NCBI GenBank assembly: GCA_035539135.1
Contig: DATLJD010000008.1
Span: forward strand, 248,001-312,000
Direction: 5' to 3'
Length of the DNA: 64,000 bases
DNA from: JABFWF01 sp035539135
GTDB taxonomy: Bacteria > Pseudomonadota > Gammaproteobacteria > Xanthomonadales > Xanthomonadaceae
Under the pieces are notes generated by a model. That model did not search any database. It saw only the letters and a program-made list of their open reading frames with translations, and was not told the origin of the DNA. A program made the position numbers and the translations under genes. Of the stretch, positions 1 through 9,380 are shown in pieces (within the stretch, counting starts at the first letter, position 1; every line of letters starts with the position of its first letter).

Positions 1-413
1 CGCAGGCGGCGGCCGAGCAGCGGGCGCAGCGCCGGATCCAGCACCAGGGTGTCGGCGGTGAACACGATCATGCCCATCGCGCAGGGCGCGTCCGGTCGCG
101 CGACACAGGCGGGATCCAGCTGCCGCGGCAGGCTGAAGCGCACGCCGCGCAGGACCAGCGGGCCGGACGCCGGGCCGCGCGCGTCGCGCCAGGTGAAGCT
201 GGCGCCGGGCGGCAGCCGCGCGGTGACCTGCGCGAGCAGCGCGTCGCGCCCGCCGACCGTGGTCAGCAGCCAGTACAGGCCGAGCGCGCCCAGCAGCACC
301 AGTGCGCCGGCGACGAACACCGCCCGCAGCGCGAGCCAGCGCAGCCGCGCGCGCCGGCGCGCGCGCAGCTCCGCGATGCGTTCCTCGCGTTCCTGCGGGG
401 TCGGCGTGTTCAC
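1..413 (-). CDS. tamB: Translocation and assembly module subunit TamB, N-terminal part (runs off the window)
   Basis: First 137 codons of a large inner-membrane-anchored protein that, with TamA, moves lipids and outer-membrane proteins across the periplasm. A basic N-terminus (about residues 10-27, rich in RARRRARLRW) is followed by one transmembrane helix (about 28-50, ALRAVFVAGALVLLGALGL). A periplasmic start typical of TamB follows (LLTTVGGRDALLAQVTARLP). The GTG start overlaps the tamA stop by four bases (GTGA), so the pair is translationally coupled. The 3' end lies outside the window. The identification rests on this N-terminal pattern plus the tamA-tamB arrangement. Confidence 0.85.
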   Translation of the reverse strand, partial: MNTPTPQEREERIAELRARRRARLRWLALRAVFVAGALVLLGALGLYWLLTTVGGRDALLAQVTARLPPGASFTWRDARGPASGPLVLRGVRFSLPRQLDPACVARPDAPCAMGMIVFTADTLVLDPALRPLLGRRL

Positions 414-2167
414 AATTCCGCTCCGATCGCCAAATGCACGGTGAAGCGCGAATCCGGCTCGTCGAGGCCGCGCGCGACGTCCACCCGCACCGGTCCCACC
501 GGCGAGCGCCAGCGCAGCCCGACGCCGACGCCGGTATGCCAGTCCGGCACGCGGCCGTCGAAGGCGCTGCCGCTGTCCACGAACGCCGCCATGCCCCAGG
601 CGTCGTCGAAGTAGTGCTCCAGCTCGGCGCTGGCGGTGACCACGTTCTTCGCGCCGAGCGCGTAGCGCCCCAGCCGCGGACCCACCTCGTTGCGGTTGTA
701 GCCACGGATGCTGCCGTCGCCACCGGCGAAGAAGCGCAGGCTCGGCGGCAGGTCGACCAGGGCACCGGTGAAGGTATGGCCGAGCTCGCCACGCAGGATC
801 AGGCGGTCGCGCGCGCCGAGGCCGTGGAACCAGCTGGCGCGCGCGTGCAGCTGGGCGAAGCCGGCGTCGCCGCCGAACGCCGCCGGCGCACCGCGCAGCA
901 GCAGGCGCCCGGCGATGCCGGCGCGCGGGAACAGGCGGTCGTCGACGTCGACGTAGTCGGCCCGCAGCGCCGGGAAGTTGTAGGTCGCGTAGCGGTAGTC
1001 GGGCGTCGCGCGCGCGGTCTCGACGTAGGCCCAGCGCTCGCGCAGCGCGTGCAGCGACGCGGTGACGGTAAGGTGGCGGTTGACCTCGCCGCTGCGGCTG
1101 GCGACGAACTCCACGCGGCGGGTGTCGATGTAGTCGTCCTGCTCGTCGGCCGCCTGCAGGCTCGCGGTGTACCAGCCGTCCAGCCAGGCGAAGGCGGGAA
1201 TGCGGTACTGCAGGGTGAGCGTCTTGCGCTGCTGCGCGTAGTCCAGCTGCGCCAGCGCCTTGTGCCCGCGGCTGTTGAGGTAGCGCCGCTCCACGCCCAG
1301 GCGCACGCCGGCACCGCTGTCGGTGCCGTAGCTCAGGCCCGCGGTGTAGATGCTGCGCTTCGCCGGCGTGAGGGTGACCTCGACCGGCACGCGGTGGTCG
1401 GTGGCCGCGCCGGGCTGCGGGTCGATCTGGATGCGGCCGAAGTAGTCCAGCCGCTGCAGCGATTCGCGCAGGCGGTCGAGCTTGCCGGCGTGGTAGTAGC
1501 TGCCCTCCTCCCAGTAGACCAGCTTGTCCAGCAGCTGCGGGCGCACGACCTGCGGTGTCTGGGTGAAGGTGACCGCCCCCATGTCGTAACGCGCGCCGCT
1601 GTTCCACACGAGGTCGATGTCGGCGGCGTTGGCCGCGCGGGTGACCTCGACGCGGTGGCGCGCGAGTTCGGCGTCGAAGTAGCCGCGCTCGGCGAGGCGG
1701 CGGCTGATGCGGGTCTTGCCGGCCTCGTAGGGCGCGTGCTCGAACACCGCGCCGGGACGCGGGCGGAACGCGTCGAGTTCCTCGCGCAGGTAGCGGTCCT
1801 CGCCGCCCTCGCCCTCGATCGCCACGTTGAAGCCGCGCACGCGCACCGGCTGGCCAGGGTCCACGGTGATGATGACCACGACCGCGTCGCGCGGACCGCT
1901 GCGGGCGACGTCGATCGCCGGCGTGTAGTAGCCGAAGGGTTCCAGCGCCTCGCGGGTTTCCGCCTCGGTCAGCCGCAGCAGCGCGGCGAGGCGGCGGCCG
2001 GAGACCTCGCGCGTGGTCGCCTGCTGCAGCGACAGCGCCTGGCGCACGTTGGCGGCCATCGCCTCGTCGAGCCCGCGCACGTCGATGCGCGCGACCTGCG
2101 CGGCCTGCGCGGGCAGCGCCGCGCACAGGGCGAGCGCGCACAGGCGACGGGCGAGGCGGGGCGTCAT
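410..2167 (-). CDS. tamA: Outer membrane autotransporter assembly factor TamA (Omp85 family)
   Basis: About 585 residues. A signal peptide (LARRLCALALCAALPAQAAQ) is followed by three POTRA-like domains (about residues 25-250) and a C-terminal Omp85/BamA-type beta-barrel. The conserved barrel element GSIRGYNRNEVGP matches the (V/I)RGY motif of the lid loop, and the protein ends in barrel strands. TamA works with the inner-membrane protein TamB, whose start overlaps this stop codon. I chose the ATG at 2167 because it directly precedes the signal peptide. An upstream extension to 2254 adds 29 basic residues that look non-coding. Confidence 0.9.
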   Translation of the reverse strand: MTPRLARRLCALALCAALPAQAAQVARIDVRGLDEAMAANVRQALSLQQATTREVSGRRLAALLRLTEAETREALEPFGYYTPAIDVARSGPRDAVVVIITVDPGQPVRVRGFNVAIEGEGGEDRYLREELDAFRPRPGAVFEHAPYEAGKTRISRRLAERGYFDAELARHRVEVTRAANAADIDLVWNSGARYDMGAVTFTQTPQVVRPQLLDKLVYWEEGSYYHAGKLDRLRESLQRLDYFGRIQIDPQPGAATDHRVPVEVTLTPAKRSIYTAGLSYGTDSGAGVRLGVERRYLNSRGHKALAQLDYAQQRKTLTLQYRIPAFAWLDGWYTASLQAADEQDDYIDTRRVEFVASRSGEVNRHLTVTASLHALRERWAYVETARATPDYRYATYNFPALRADYVDVDDRLFPRAGIAGRLLLRGAPAAFGGDAGFAQLHARASWFHGLGARDRLILRGELGHTFTGALVDLPPSLRFFAGGDGSIRGYNRNEVGPRLGRYALGAKNVVTASAELEHYFDDAWGMAAFVDSGSAFDGRVPDWHTGVGVGLRWRSPVGPVRVDVARGLDEPDSRFTVHLAIGAEL

Positions 2168-2316
2168 CGCGGCAGGATACCCACGGCGGCGTGAGCGTTT
2201 CGACGCGCGCTTCACGGTGCGCGGAACGCTGGGGCACGCTGCCGCGCAGCGCACGGAACGCGGCGAAGGGAGGCCCCGCGGCGGAGCAAGCTCCGCTCCA
2301 CGGAGACGCGGCGGGA

Positions 2317-4518
2317 TCAGGCCGACAGGTGCTCGATCGCGGCGACGCTGCCGAGGCGGTCGGCCAGGCGGCGCAGCAGGGCGAGGCGGTTACCGCGCAC
2401 CGCCGGGTCGTCGGCGTTGACCAGCACCTGGTCGAAGAACGCGTCCACCTGCGGCCGCAGCCGGGCGAGGCGGCCGAGCACGGCGACGTAGTCGCGGCCG
2501 GCGAGGGCGTCGCCGGTTTCGGCGATCGCGGCGTCCACCGCGGCGGCGAGCTCGCGCTCGGCGGCCTCGGCATACAGCGCCGCATCGGGCGCGGCCGGGA
2601 TCTCGCCCTCGGCCTTCTTCAGGATGTTGCGGATGCGCTTGTTGGCGGCGGCCAGCGCCTCGGCCTCCGGCAGGGTCGCGAATTCGCCGATCGCGGCGAG
2701 GCGGCGGTCGAAGTCGAGCAGCGAGGCCGGGCGCAGCGCGGCGACCGCCTCGAACTGCTGCACCGGCACGCCGCGTTCGGCGTAGTAGCTGCGCAGGCGG
2801 TCGAGGATGAAATCATGCAGTTCGAGGATGGCGCGAGCCGGTCGCGTCGCGTCGGCCGCGACCGACTGTCCGGTCTCGATGGACACCCCTTGCCGCTCCG
2901 CCGCCGCGGCGGACGCCAACACCCCGTCGAGCCGGGTGCCGAGCAGCGCGTCGCTGGCGCCGTCCACGGCACGGTGCAGCAGGGTCAGCAGGTCGAGGTC
3001 CAGCCCGCCTTCGATCAGCGTCCGCGCTAGCCCCAGCGCATTGCGCCGCAGCGCGAACGGATCCTTGTTGCCGGTCGGCTTCAGGCCCGCGGCGAAGCCG
3101 CCCGCCAGCGTATCCAGCCGCTCGGCGATCGCCAGCACCTGGCCCAGCTTCGTCGCCGCGACCGCATCGGCCGAGAAGCGCGGCATGTACGCCTCATCCA
3201 GCGCGGTCGCAACTTGCGCGCGCGCGTCCTCGCCGAGGTCGGCGAGCGCGGCGTCGCGCTGCGCGTAATGGCGGCCGGCGATGCCCTGCAGCTCGGGGAA
3301 CTCGTTGACCAGCCGCGACTGCAGGTCGGCCTTGGACAACTCCGCCGCGCGCCGCGCCAGCGCCGGCTCCACGCCGACCTCGCGCGCGATGTGTTCCGCC
3401 AGCGCCGCGACCCGCGCGACCTTGTCGGCGACCGTGCCGAGCTTTGCCTGGTAGGTGACGTTCGCCAGCCCGGCGTTCATCGCCGCCAGTCCCTGCTTCA
3501 GGTCCTCGTCGAAGAAGAACTTCGCGTCCGCGAAACGCGGGCGGATCACGCGCTCGTAGCCCTTGCGCACCTCGGCGACATCGCGCGAGGCGATGTTGGC
3601 GACGCCGATGAAGTGGGGCGTCAAGCGGCCGGTATCGTCCAGCACCGGGAAGAACTTCTGGTTGGCCTCCATCGTCGCCACCAGCGCTTCCTGCGGCACG
3701 GCGAGGAACTCGGCATCGAAGCTGCAGGCGACCGCGCTCGGCCATTCGACCAGGCACTCGACCTGCTGCAGGTTGTCCGGATCGACGCGGGCGACGCCGC
3801 CGGCCGCCCGTGCCGCCGTCTCGACCTCGCGCAGGATGCGCTCGCGCCGCTCGGCCGGATCCACCACCACCTGCGCCGCGCGCAGCGCGTCCACGTAGTC
3901 GCCCGGCGCGCCGATCCACACCGGCTTGTCGTGCAGGAAGCGGTGGCCGCGGCTCATGCGGTCGCTGGCCACGCCGAGCGTCTCGGCCGGCACGACCTCG
4001 CCGCCGAGCAGCAGCACCAGCCAGCGTACCGGACGCACGAAGGCGTAGTCGTGGTCGCCCCAGCGCATCGGCTTGGGGATCGGCATCGCGGCGATGGCCT
4101 CGCGCAGGACCTCCGGCAGCAGCTCGGCGGTGCGCGCGCCCGGCGTGACCGCGCGGTGCACGAAGCGCTCGCCCTTGGCGTCGCTGGTGCGTTCCAGCCG
4201 GGTCCAGTCCACGCCGGCCTTCGCCGCGAAGCCCTGCAGCGCGCGGGTCGGCTGGCCGTCGGCGTCGAGCGCGATGTTGAGGTAGGGGCCGAGGGCCTCG
4301 CTGCGCTGCTCCGGCTGTTCGACGGCGACGCCCGGCAGCAGCACCGCCATCCGCCGCGGCGTGTACAGCGGCCGCGCACCATCGCGTTCGACCGCAACGC
4401 CGCGCTTCACCAGCCCGTCGATCACGCCGTCGAACAGTGCCTGCGCCAGCGCGGGCAGCGCCTTGACCGGCAGCTCTTCGGTGCCGAGTTCGATCAGGAG
4501 GGGTTGCATCGCGGTCAT
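2317..4518 (-). CDS. glyS: Glycyl-tRNA synthetase beta subunit
   Basis: About 733 residues. This is the beta subunit of the heterotetrameric bacterial GlyRS, contributing tRNA-binding and an anticodon-binding C-terminal domain. The N-terminus (PLLIELGTEELPVKALPALAQ) and the central VPQEALVATMEANQKFF segment are hallmark GlyS sequences. A HAGLANVTYQ-type HD-like region follows. The start at 4518 is preceded by a good ribosome binding site (GGAGG at 4529-4533). A second ATG three codons on (4509) is possible. It lies 109 bases downstream of glyQ on the same strand, as in most gammaproteobacteria. Confidence 0.96.
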   Translation of the reverse strand: MTAMQPLLIELGTEELPVKALPALAQALFDGVIDGLVKRGVAVERDGARPLYTPRRMAVLLPGVAVEQPEQRSEALGPYLNIALDADGQPTRALQGFAAKAGVDWTRLERTSDAKGERFVHRAVTPGARTAELLPEVLREAIAAMPIPKPMRWGDHDYAFVRPVRWLVLLLGGEVVPAETLGVASDRMSRGHRFLHDKPVWIGAPGDYVDALRAAQVVVDPAERRERILREVETAARAAGGVARVDPDNLQQVECLVEWPSAVACSFDAEFLAVPQEALVATMEANQKFFPVLDDTGRLTPHFIGVANIASRDVAEVRKGYERVIRPRFADAKFFFDEDLKQGLAAMNAGLANVTYQAKLGTVADKVARVAALAEHIAREVGVEPALARRAAELSKADLQSRLVNEFPELQGIAGRHYAQRDAALADLGEDARAQVATALDEAYMPRFSADAVAATKLGQVLAIAERLDTLAGGFAAGLKPTGNKDPFALRRNALGLARTLIEGGLDLDLLTLLHRAVDGASDALLGTRLDGVLASAAAAERQGVSIETGQSVAADATRPARAILELHDFILDRLRSYYAERGVPVQQFEAVAALRPASLLDFDRRLAAIGEFATLPEAEALAAANKRIRNILKKAEGEIPAAPDAALYAEAAERELAAAVDAAIAETGDALAGRDYVAVLGRLARLRPQVDAFFDQVLVNADDPAVRGNRLALLRRLADRLGSVAAIEHLSA

Positions 4519-4627
4519 CGGGTTCTGGCCTCCGCCTTCATTCCCGCGGGCGGGCATGCGGCGTCTTGGATCGTTTCGACATTCGCCGGGTCCCGGCTGC
4601 GCGGGATGCCGGCAGGACACACGGCGA

Positions 4628-5527
4628 CTACGCCGCCTCGCGCTTCAGCCCCGGAAACCCGAGCTTTTCGCGCTGCGCGTGGTAAGCCTCCGCCACCGCC
4701 TGCGCGAGCCGGCGCACGCGCAGGATGTAGCGCTGGCGTTCGGTCACGCTGATCGCGCGGCGCGCGTCGAGCAGGTTGAAGCTGTGCGAGGCCTTGCACA
4801 CCTGGTCGTAGGCGGGCAGCGGCAGGCCGAGTTCGACCAGCTTCAGCGCCTCGGCCTCGCATTCGTCGAAGCGCCGGAACAGCACCTCCACGTTCGCGTG
4901 CTCGAAGTTGTAGGCGCTCTGCTCGACCTCGTTCTGGTGGTAGACGTCGCGGTAGGTCACGGTGCCCTGCGGGCCGCGCGTCCACACCAGGTCGAACACG
5001 TTGTCGACGTTCTGCAGGTACATCGCGAGGCGCTCGAGGCCGTAGGTGATCTCGCCGAGCACCGGCCTGCATTCGAGCCCGCCGGCCTGCTGGAACCAGG
5101 TGAACTGGGTGATCTCCATCCCGTTCAGCCACACCTCCCACCCCAGGCCCCAGGCGCCCAGCGTCGGCGACTCCCAGTTGTCCTCGACCAGGCGCAGGTC
5201 GTGCACCAGCGGGTCGATGCCCAGCGCCTTGAGCGAGTCGAAGTACAGCGCGACGATGTCGTCGGGCGAGGGCTTCATCGCCACCTGGTACTGGTAGTAG
5301 CGCTGCAGGCGGTTGGGGTTCTCGCCGTAGCGGCCGTCGGTGGGACGGCGGCAGGGCTGCACGTAGGCGGCGTGCCAAGGCTCCGGGCCGAGCGCGCGCA
5401 GGAAGGTGGCGGGATGGAAGGTGCCGGCGCCGACCTCGAGGTCGAGCGGCTGGATCAGGACGCAGCCCTGCTTCGCCCAGTAGGCGTTGAGGGTCTGGAT
5501 CAGCTCCTGGAAGGTGGGGCCGGACAT
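4628..5527 (-). CDS. glyQ: Glycyl-tRNA synthetase alpha subunit
   Basis: 299 residues, the usual family size. This is the catalytic class II core that, with GlyS, charges tRNA-Gly. Diagnostic stretches are TFQELIQTLNAYWAKQGC, PLDLEVGAGTFHPATFLRALGPEPW, the class II motif 2 region RRPTDGRYGENPNRLQ, and WEVWLNGMEITQFTWFQQ. The ATG at 5527 fits the family N-terminus (MSGPTFQELI). The longer reading to 5605 adds 26 residues without family similarity. glyS follows on the same strand. Confidence 0.97.
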   Translation of the reverse strand: MSGPTFQELIQTLNAYWAKQGCVLIQPLDLEVGAGTFHPATFLRALGPEPWHAAYVQPCRRPTDGRYGENPNRLQRYYQYQVAMKPSPDDIVALYFDSLKALGIDPLVHDLRLVEDNWESPTLGAWGLGWEVWLNGMEITQFTWFQQAGGLECRPVLGEITYGLERLAMYLQNVDNVFDLVWTRGPQGTVTYRDVYHQNEVEQSAYNFEHANVEVLFRRFDECEAEALKLVELGLPLPAYDQVCKASHSFNLLDARRAISVTERQRYILRVRRLAQAVAEAYHAQREKLGFPGLKREAA

Positions 5528-5686
5528 CGGGGTCGCTCGGAGGAGGGCTCGAAAGGCGGCCGGGCGGCGCGCGCGGCACGCCGGAAATGGGCGCCACTGC
5601 GGCAAAACCGCCCGGAAAGCGGGCTAGTATAGCCAGCGCATGCCGCCTTCCCGGCCTGCCTTCCGCCCGCGCTCCCGACCGGACCC

Positions 5687-6424
5687 ATGCCGCGCGTCGC
5701 CCCGTTCCTCATCCTCGAAACCGGCCAGCCCGCCGCGCCCCTGCGCCGCCTCGGCGGCTTTCCGCACTGGATCCGCGTGGCCGCCGGCCTCGCCGCCGAC
5801 GAGGCGGTGGTGGTGAACGTCGAGGCCGGCGCGCCGCTGCCGCGTCGCGACGGCTTCGCCGGCGTGCTGGTCACCGGCTCCGCGGCGATGGTCACCGACC
5901 GCCACGGCTGGAGCGAGCGCAGCGCGCAGTGGCTGCACGAGGCCGCGCACGCCGGCACGCCGCTGTTCGGCATCTGCTACGGGCACCAGCTGATCGCGCA
6001 CGCGCTCGGCGGCGAGGTCGGCGACAATCCCGCGGGCCGCGAGATGGGCACCATCGCGCTCGAGCTGCACGCCGATGCCGCGCACGATCCGCTGTTCGCC
6101 GGCCTGCCGATGGAGTTCCCGGCCCAGGCGACCCACCTGCAGTCGGTGCTGCGCGCGCCGGACGGCGCGACCGTGCTGGCGCGTTCGGCGCAGGACGATT
6201 GCCACGCCTTCCGCTGGGGCGAACACGCCTGGGGCGTGCAGTTCCACCCCGAGTTCAGCGCCCGCCACATGCGCGGCTACGTGCATGCCCGCCGCGAGGC
6301 GCTGGCGCGCGAAGGCCGCGACCCGGCGGCGCTGGCCGCCGGCGTGCGCGCCACCCCGCTGGCACGCCGGGTGCTGCGCCGCTTCGTGCGCCACGCCCGC
6401 CGCGCCGGCGCGGGCGGCCGCTAG
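5687..6424 (+). CDS. Class I glutamine amidotransferase (GATase1-like) protein
   Basis: 245 residues with a single class I glutamine amidotransferase domain and no fused synthase. The nucleophile elbow is FGICYGHQL with Cys97. The His-Glu of the triad lies in GVQFHPEF (His187, Glu189). It therefore probably hydrolyses glutamine or a gamma-glutamyl compound, like the stand-alone GMP-synthase-like or YfeJ-type amidotransferases. The substrate cannot be read from the sequence. It is divergent from glyQ and is followed 34 bases on by a membrane protein gene. Confidence 0.85.
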   Translation: MPRVAPFLILETGQPAAPLRRLGGFPHWIRVAAGLAADEAVVVNVEAGAPLPRRDGFAGVLVTGSAAMVTDRHGWSERSAQWLHEAAHAGTPLFGICYGHQLIAHALGGEVGDNPAGREMGTIALELHADAAHDPLFAGLPMEFPAQATHLQSVLRAPDGATVLARSAQDDCHAFRWGEHAWGVQFHPEFSARHMRGYVHARREALAREGRDPAALAAGVRATPLARRVLRRFVRHARRAGAGGR

Positions 6425-6458
6425 CGGTTAGCATTCCCGGCTTCCTCGGAGACCACCA

Positions 6459-7370
6459 ATGCACACGCGCACGCTCGGGCCGGCCGCCGGCTGGAAGTGG
6501 TTCATGCAGGCCGTCAACCTCGGCCGCAACGATCCGAAGGCGCTGTTCGGCGCCGGCGCGCTGCTGATGCTGGTGGCGCTGGTGCCGAGCATCGTGCAAC
6601 TGGTGCTCGAGCGCCTGTTCGCGCGCGGCAACCTCAACGCCTCGCTGGCGATCGCGGGGGTGTGCGCGCTGGCGATGATGGCCGTCTATCCGCTGCTGAT
6701 CGGCGGCTTCTACCGGGTGATCGACGCCACCGAACGCAACCGGCCGGTGCGCGCCACCGCGCTGTTCGACACCTTCCGCCGCGGGCAGGGCGGCGGCCGC
6801 CTGATCGGCTACGGCCTGCTGATGACCGCGATCTACCTGCTGGTGTTCGGCGGGATCATCGGCGTGTTCGGGCAGGAGCTCGCCGGCTGGTACATGAAGA
6901 TCCTCGCGCTGGCGCAGCAGGCCACGCCGGGCGCGCCGCCGCCGCAGCTGCCGCCGCCGCCGGCGGGCACCGGGCGGGTGTTCGGGCTGTCGTTGCTGGC
7001 CTTCATGTTCCTCGGCGGCGCCTACGCGGTCGGCTTCGGCCAGGTGGCGCTGGGCGGGCGCGGGGTTGGCGGCGCGCTGGCCGACGGCTTCGCCGGCGCC
7101 TTCCGCAACGTGCTGCCGCTGCTGGTGCTGACCGTGGTCGGGATGGCGGCGATGCTACTGGTGGCGCTGTTGCTGGGGCTGGTGATCGTCGTGCTCGCCG
7201 CGATCGGCGCGGCGGTGCACCCGGCGCTGGCGGTGCTCCTGATCGCACCCGTCTACCTCGCCTTCCTGGTGGTCCTGTACGTGGTGATGTTCGGCATCAT
7301 GTATTTCGTCTGGCGCGACGTGTGCGCGGACGATGCGGCGCCGCCGCCGCCGGATCACCTCGCCGCCTGA
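6459..7370 (+). CDS. BPSS1780-like multi-spanning membrane protein of unknown function
   Basis: 303 residues. It begins with a cytoplasmic segment rich in W and G (GPAAGWKWFMQAVNLGRNDPKALFGAG), then about six hydrophobic helices. A proline-rich loop (about residues 152-168, PGAPPPQLPPPPAG) lies between the third and fourth. This layout matches the BPSS1780 family of inner-membrane proteins, widespread in beta- and gammaproteobacteria, with no known biochemical role. It converges directly on the RDD gene, whose stop is the next base. Confidence 0.7.
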   Translation: MHTRTLGPAAGWKWFMQAVNLGRNDPKALFGAGALLMLVALVPSIVQLVLERLFARGNLNASLAIAGVCALAMMAVYPLLIGGFYRVIDATERNRPVRATALFDTFRRGQGGGRLIGYGLLMTAIYLLVFGGIIGVFGQELAGWYMKILALAQQATPGAPPPQLPPPPAGTGRVFGLSLLAFMFLGGAYAVGFGQVALGGRGVGGALADGFAGAFRNVLPLLVLTVVGMAAMLLVALLLGLVIVVLAAIGAAVHPALAVLLIAPVYLAFLVVLYVVMFGIMYFVWRDVCADDAAPPPPDHLAA

Positions 7371-8048
7371 TCAGGCCGCCAGCCGCAGCAGGGCGACGTA
7401 GCGCGCCAGCAGCCAGGCGCCCGCGAGCAGCAGCGCCAGCGCCTGCAGCGCGATCCATGCGCGCGCCCAGCCGGGCAGGCGTGGCGAATCCGCGCCCTCG
7501 AACACGCTGGTCCCGCTCAGCACGTCGTGCAGCGCGCGGTGCGGCGGCAGCAGCGCCAGCGCATGGCCGAGGTTGAGGGTCAGCCAGGACAGCGCCGTCG
7601 CCAGCTGGCGCAGGAGCAGCCGCGGCCAGCCCGCGCGCGTGCCATCCGCGCGCGCGACCCACAGGCCCAGCGCGCGCTGTCCCGGCGACGCCTGCCCGCG
7701 CATCGCCTGGAAGCCCACGTGCCAGGCCAGCGCCAGCGCCGCGTAAGCGAGCAGCGGCGCCAGCAGCAGCCAGGCCAGCGCCGCCTGCATCGCCGCGGCG
7801 GCAGCGCGCACCGCCGGGTCGGCGAGCAGGCGGGTGGCGAGCGCGGCCGGGTCCGGGGGCGTCCCGAATGCGTCGCCGAGCCGCTGCATCAGCAAGTCCG
7901 ACAGGACCAGGAAGGACGCGTGCAACGCGGACAGGGCCTCGCGCATCCGCGGCCAGGCCAGCGGCAACGCCAACGCCGCGACGCAGGCGGCATCCAGCGA
8001 CCAGGCGGCGTAGCGCCGCCACACGCCCGCCACCCGCGCGCCGCTCAT
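7371..8048 (-). CDS. RDD family membrane protein
   Basis: 225 residues, with hydrophobic segments at about 18-32, 88-110, 148-168 and 198-220. RDD-like elements are the N-terminal RRYAAWSLDAACVAALALPL and a later SPGQRALGLWVARADG, the usual place of the second RDD signature. Function is unknown; some RDD proteins act as cation transporters. The ATG overlaps the tatC stop by four bases (ATGA), making it the fourth gene of a tat operon. A longer in-frame reading upstream of 8048 lies inside tatC and was rejected. Confidence 0.75.
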   Translation of the reverse strand: MSGARVAGVWRRYAAWSLDAACVAALALPLAWPRMREALSALHASFLVLSDLLMQRLGDAFGTPPDPAALATRLLADPAVRAAAAAMQAALAWLLLAPLLAYAALALAWHVGFQAMRGQASPGQRALGLWVARADGTRAGWPRLLLRQLATALSWLTLNLGHALALLPPHRALHDVLSGTSVFEGADSPRLPGWARAWIALQALALLLAGAWLLARYVALLRLAA

Positions 8049-8800
8049 TCGGCCGAGGTCGGATCGGGCTTGCGCGCCGGCGCCACCATCCGCGACGCGA
8101 GGATGCCCGCTTCGTAGAGCAACATCATCGGCACCGCCAACAGCAGCTGCGAGACCACGTCCGGCGGGGTGATGACGGCGGCGATCACGAAGATGCCGAC
8201 GACCGCGTAGCCGCGCCATTCCTTCAGTTGCGCCGGCGTCACCCAACCGAGCAGGACCAGGATCACCAGCGCCACCGGCAGCTCGAAGCTGGCGCCGAAG
8301 GCGAGGAAGACCACCAGCACGAAATCGAGGTAGGCGGCGATGTCGGTCATCATCGCCACGCCCGCCGGGGTCACCTTGTTGAGGAAGCCGAACACCGCCG
8401 GCAGCACCACGAAGTAGGCGAACGCGCACCCCGCGTAGAACAGCAGCAGCGACGACACCAGCAGCGGCAGCGCCAGCTTCTTCTCGCGCCGGTACAGGCC
8501 GGGCGCGACGAACGCCCACAGCTGGTACAGCAGCCACGGCATGCACACCACCAGCGCCACGAAGAAGGCCAGCTTGACCGGCGCGAAGAACGGCGAGGCG
8601 ACCTGGGTGGCGATCAGCTGGCCGCCCTTGGGCAGCTTCTCCAGCAGCGGCTGCGCGAGCAGTGCGTACAGGCGGTTGGCGAAGGGCAGCAGGCCGACGA
8701 AGACCAGCACCAGCCCGGCGACCGCGCGCAGCAGGCGCGAGCGCAGTTCGATCAGGTGGTCGAGCAGGCGGCTCGGCGGGGCGGTGTCAGCGTCGCGCAT
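8045..8800 (-). CDS. tatC: Sec-independent protein translocase TatC
   Basis: 251 residues with six predicted membrane helices. TatC is the core receptor of the twin-arginine translocase and binds RR signal peptides together with TatB. Family hallmarks are the N-terminal LLDHLIELRSRLLRA, the periplasmic FFAPVKLAFFVALVVCMPWLLYQLWAFVAPGLY, and FGASFELPVALVILVLLGWVTP in the middle helices. It begins 14 bases inside the tatB reading frame and overlaps the RDD gene by four bases, so translation is probably coupled along the operon. Confidence 0.97.
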   Translation of the reverse strand: MRDADTAPPSRLLDHLIELRSRLLRAVAGLVLVFVGLLPFANRLYALLAQPLLEKLPKGGQLIATQVASPFFAPVKLAFFVALVVCMPWLLYQLWAFVAPGLYRREKKLALPLLVSSLLLFYAGCAFAYFVVLPAVFGFLNKVTPAGVAMMTDIAAYLDFVLVVFLAFGASFELPVALVILVLLGWVTPAQLKEWRGYAVVGIFVIAAVITPPDVVSQLLLAVPMMLLYEAGILASRMVAPARKPDPTSAE

Positions 8801-9362
8801 CGTCCGGCGCTTCCGTTTCGCCTGAAGGGAAGGGCAAGGCGGTCTGCGGCGATGGCTCCGTCATCGCCTCCGCATCCTCGCCGTGCTCGCCCGGCTCGAG
8901 CAGCACGCCGTCATCGTCCTCGTCCTGCGGCGGCGGCGGTTCCAGCAGGGCGTGGTCGACCTGCGAGCGGCGCATCTCGGGCTCGTCATCGTGCTGCCTC
9001 GGCTGCCGGTCGCCTTGTTGATGCTCCTGCGCCGGCGCCGCGCCGGGCTCCCGCGCGATCTGCGCGCGGGTTTCCTCCAGTTCGGCCTGCGCCTCGGTCA
9101 GCTGCGCCTGCAGCGCGGTGGCGCCGCCGCGCAACTCGTCCTCGGCCGAGCGCAGCGCCTCGCGGGTCTCGCGCAGGGTCCGCTGCAGGTCCTCGCTGGC
9201 CAGCTCGTTCTCGAACTCGGACTTCACCGAATGCCAGTGCGAGCGCGCGCGGCGCACCCACAGCCCGGCGAAGCGCGCCGCCTTGGGCAGCCGTTCGGGG
9301 CCGAGCACCAGCAGCGCGACCACCGCGATGATCAGCAGCTCGGAGAAACCGATGTCGAACAC
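8787..9362 (-). CDS. tatB: Sec-independent protein translocase TatB
   Basis: 191 residues. The N-terminus MFDIGFSELLIIAVVALLVLGPERLP is the classical TatB membrane helix with its GP hinge. An amphipathic helix and a long coiled-coil-like charged region (about 40-110) follow. The last roughly 60 residues are a low-complexity acidic tail (DEDDDGVLLEPGEHGEDAE), variable between species. TatB couples substrate binding at TatC to TatA assembly. It lies between tatA and tatC. Confidence 0.95.
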   Translation of the reverse strand: MFDIGFSELLIIAVVALLVLGPERLPKAARFAGLWVRRARSHWHSVKSEFENELASEDLQRTLRETREALRSAEDELRGGATALQAQLTEAQAELEETRAQIAREPGAAPAQEHQQGDRQPRQHDDEPEMRRSQVDHALLEPPPPQDEDDDGVLLEPGEHGEDAEAMTEPSPQTALPFPSGETEAPDDARR

Positions 9363-9380
9363 CGCCGCCTCCGCGCGATG

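Noticed and set aside
5626..5631. TATACT on the minus strand upstream of glyQ
   Set aside because: Good -10 match about 100 bases from glyQ, but without a -35 or extended -10; too weak to report as a promoter.
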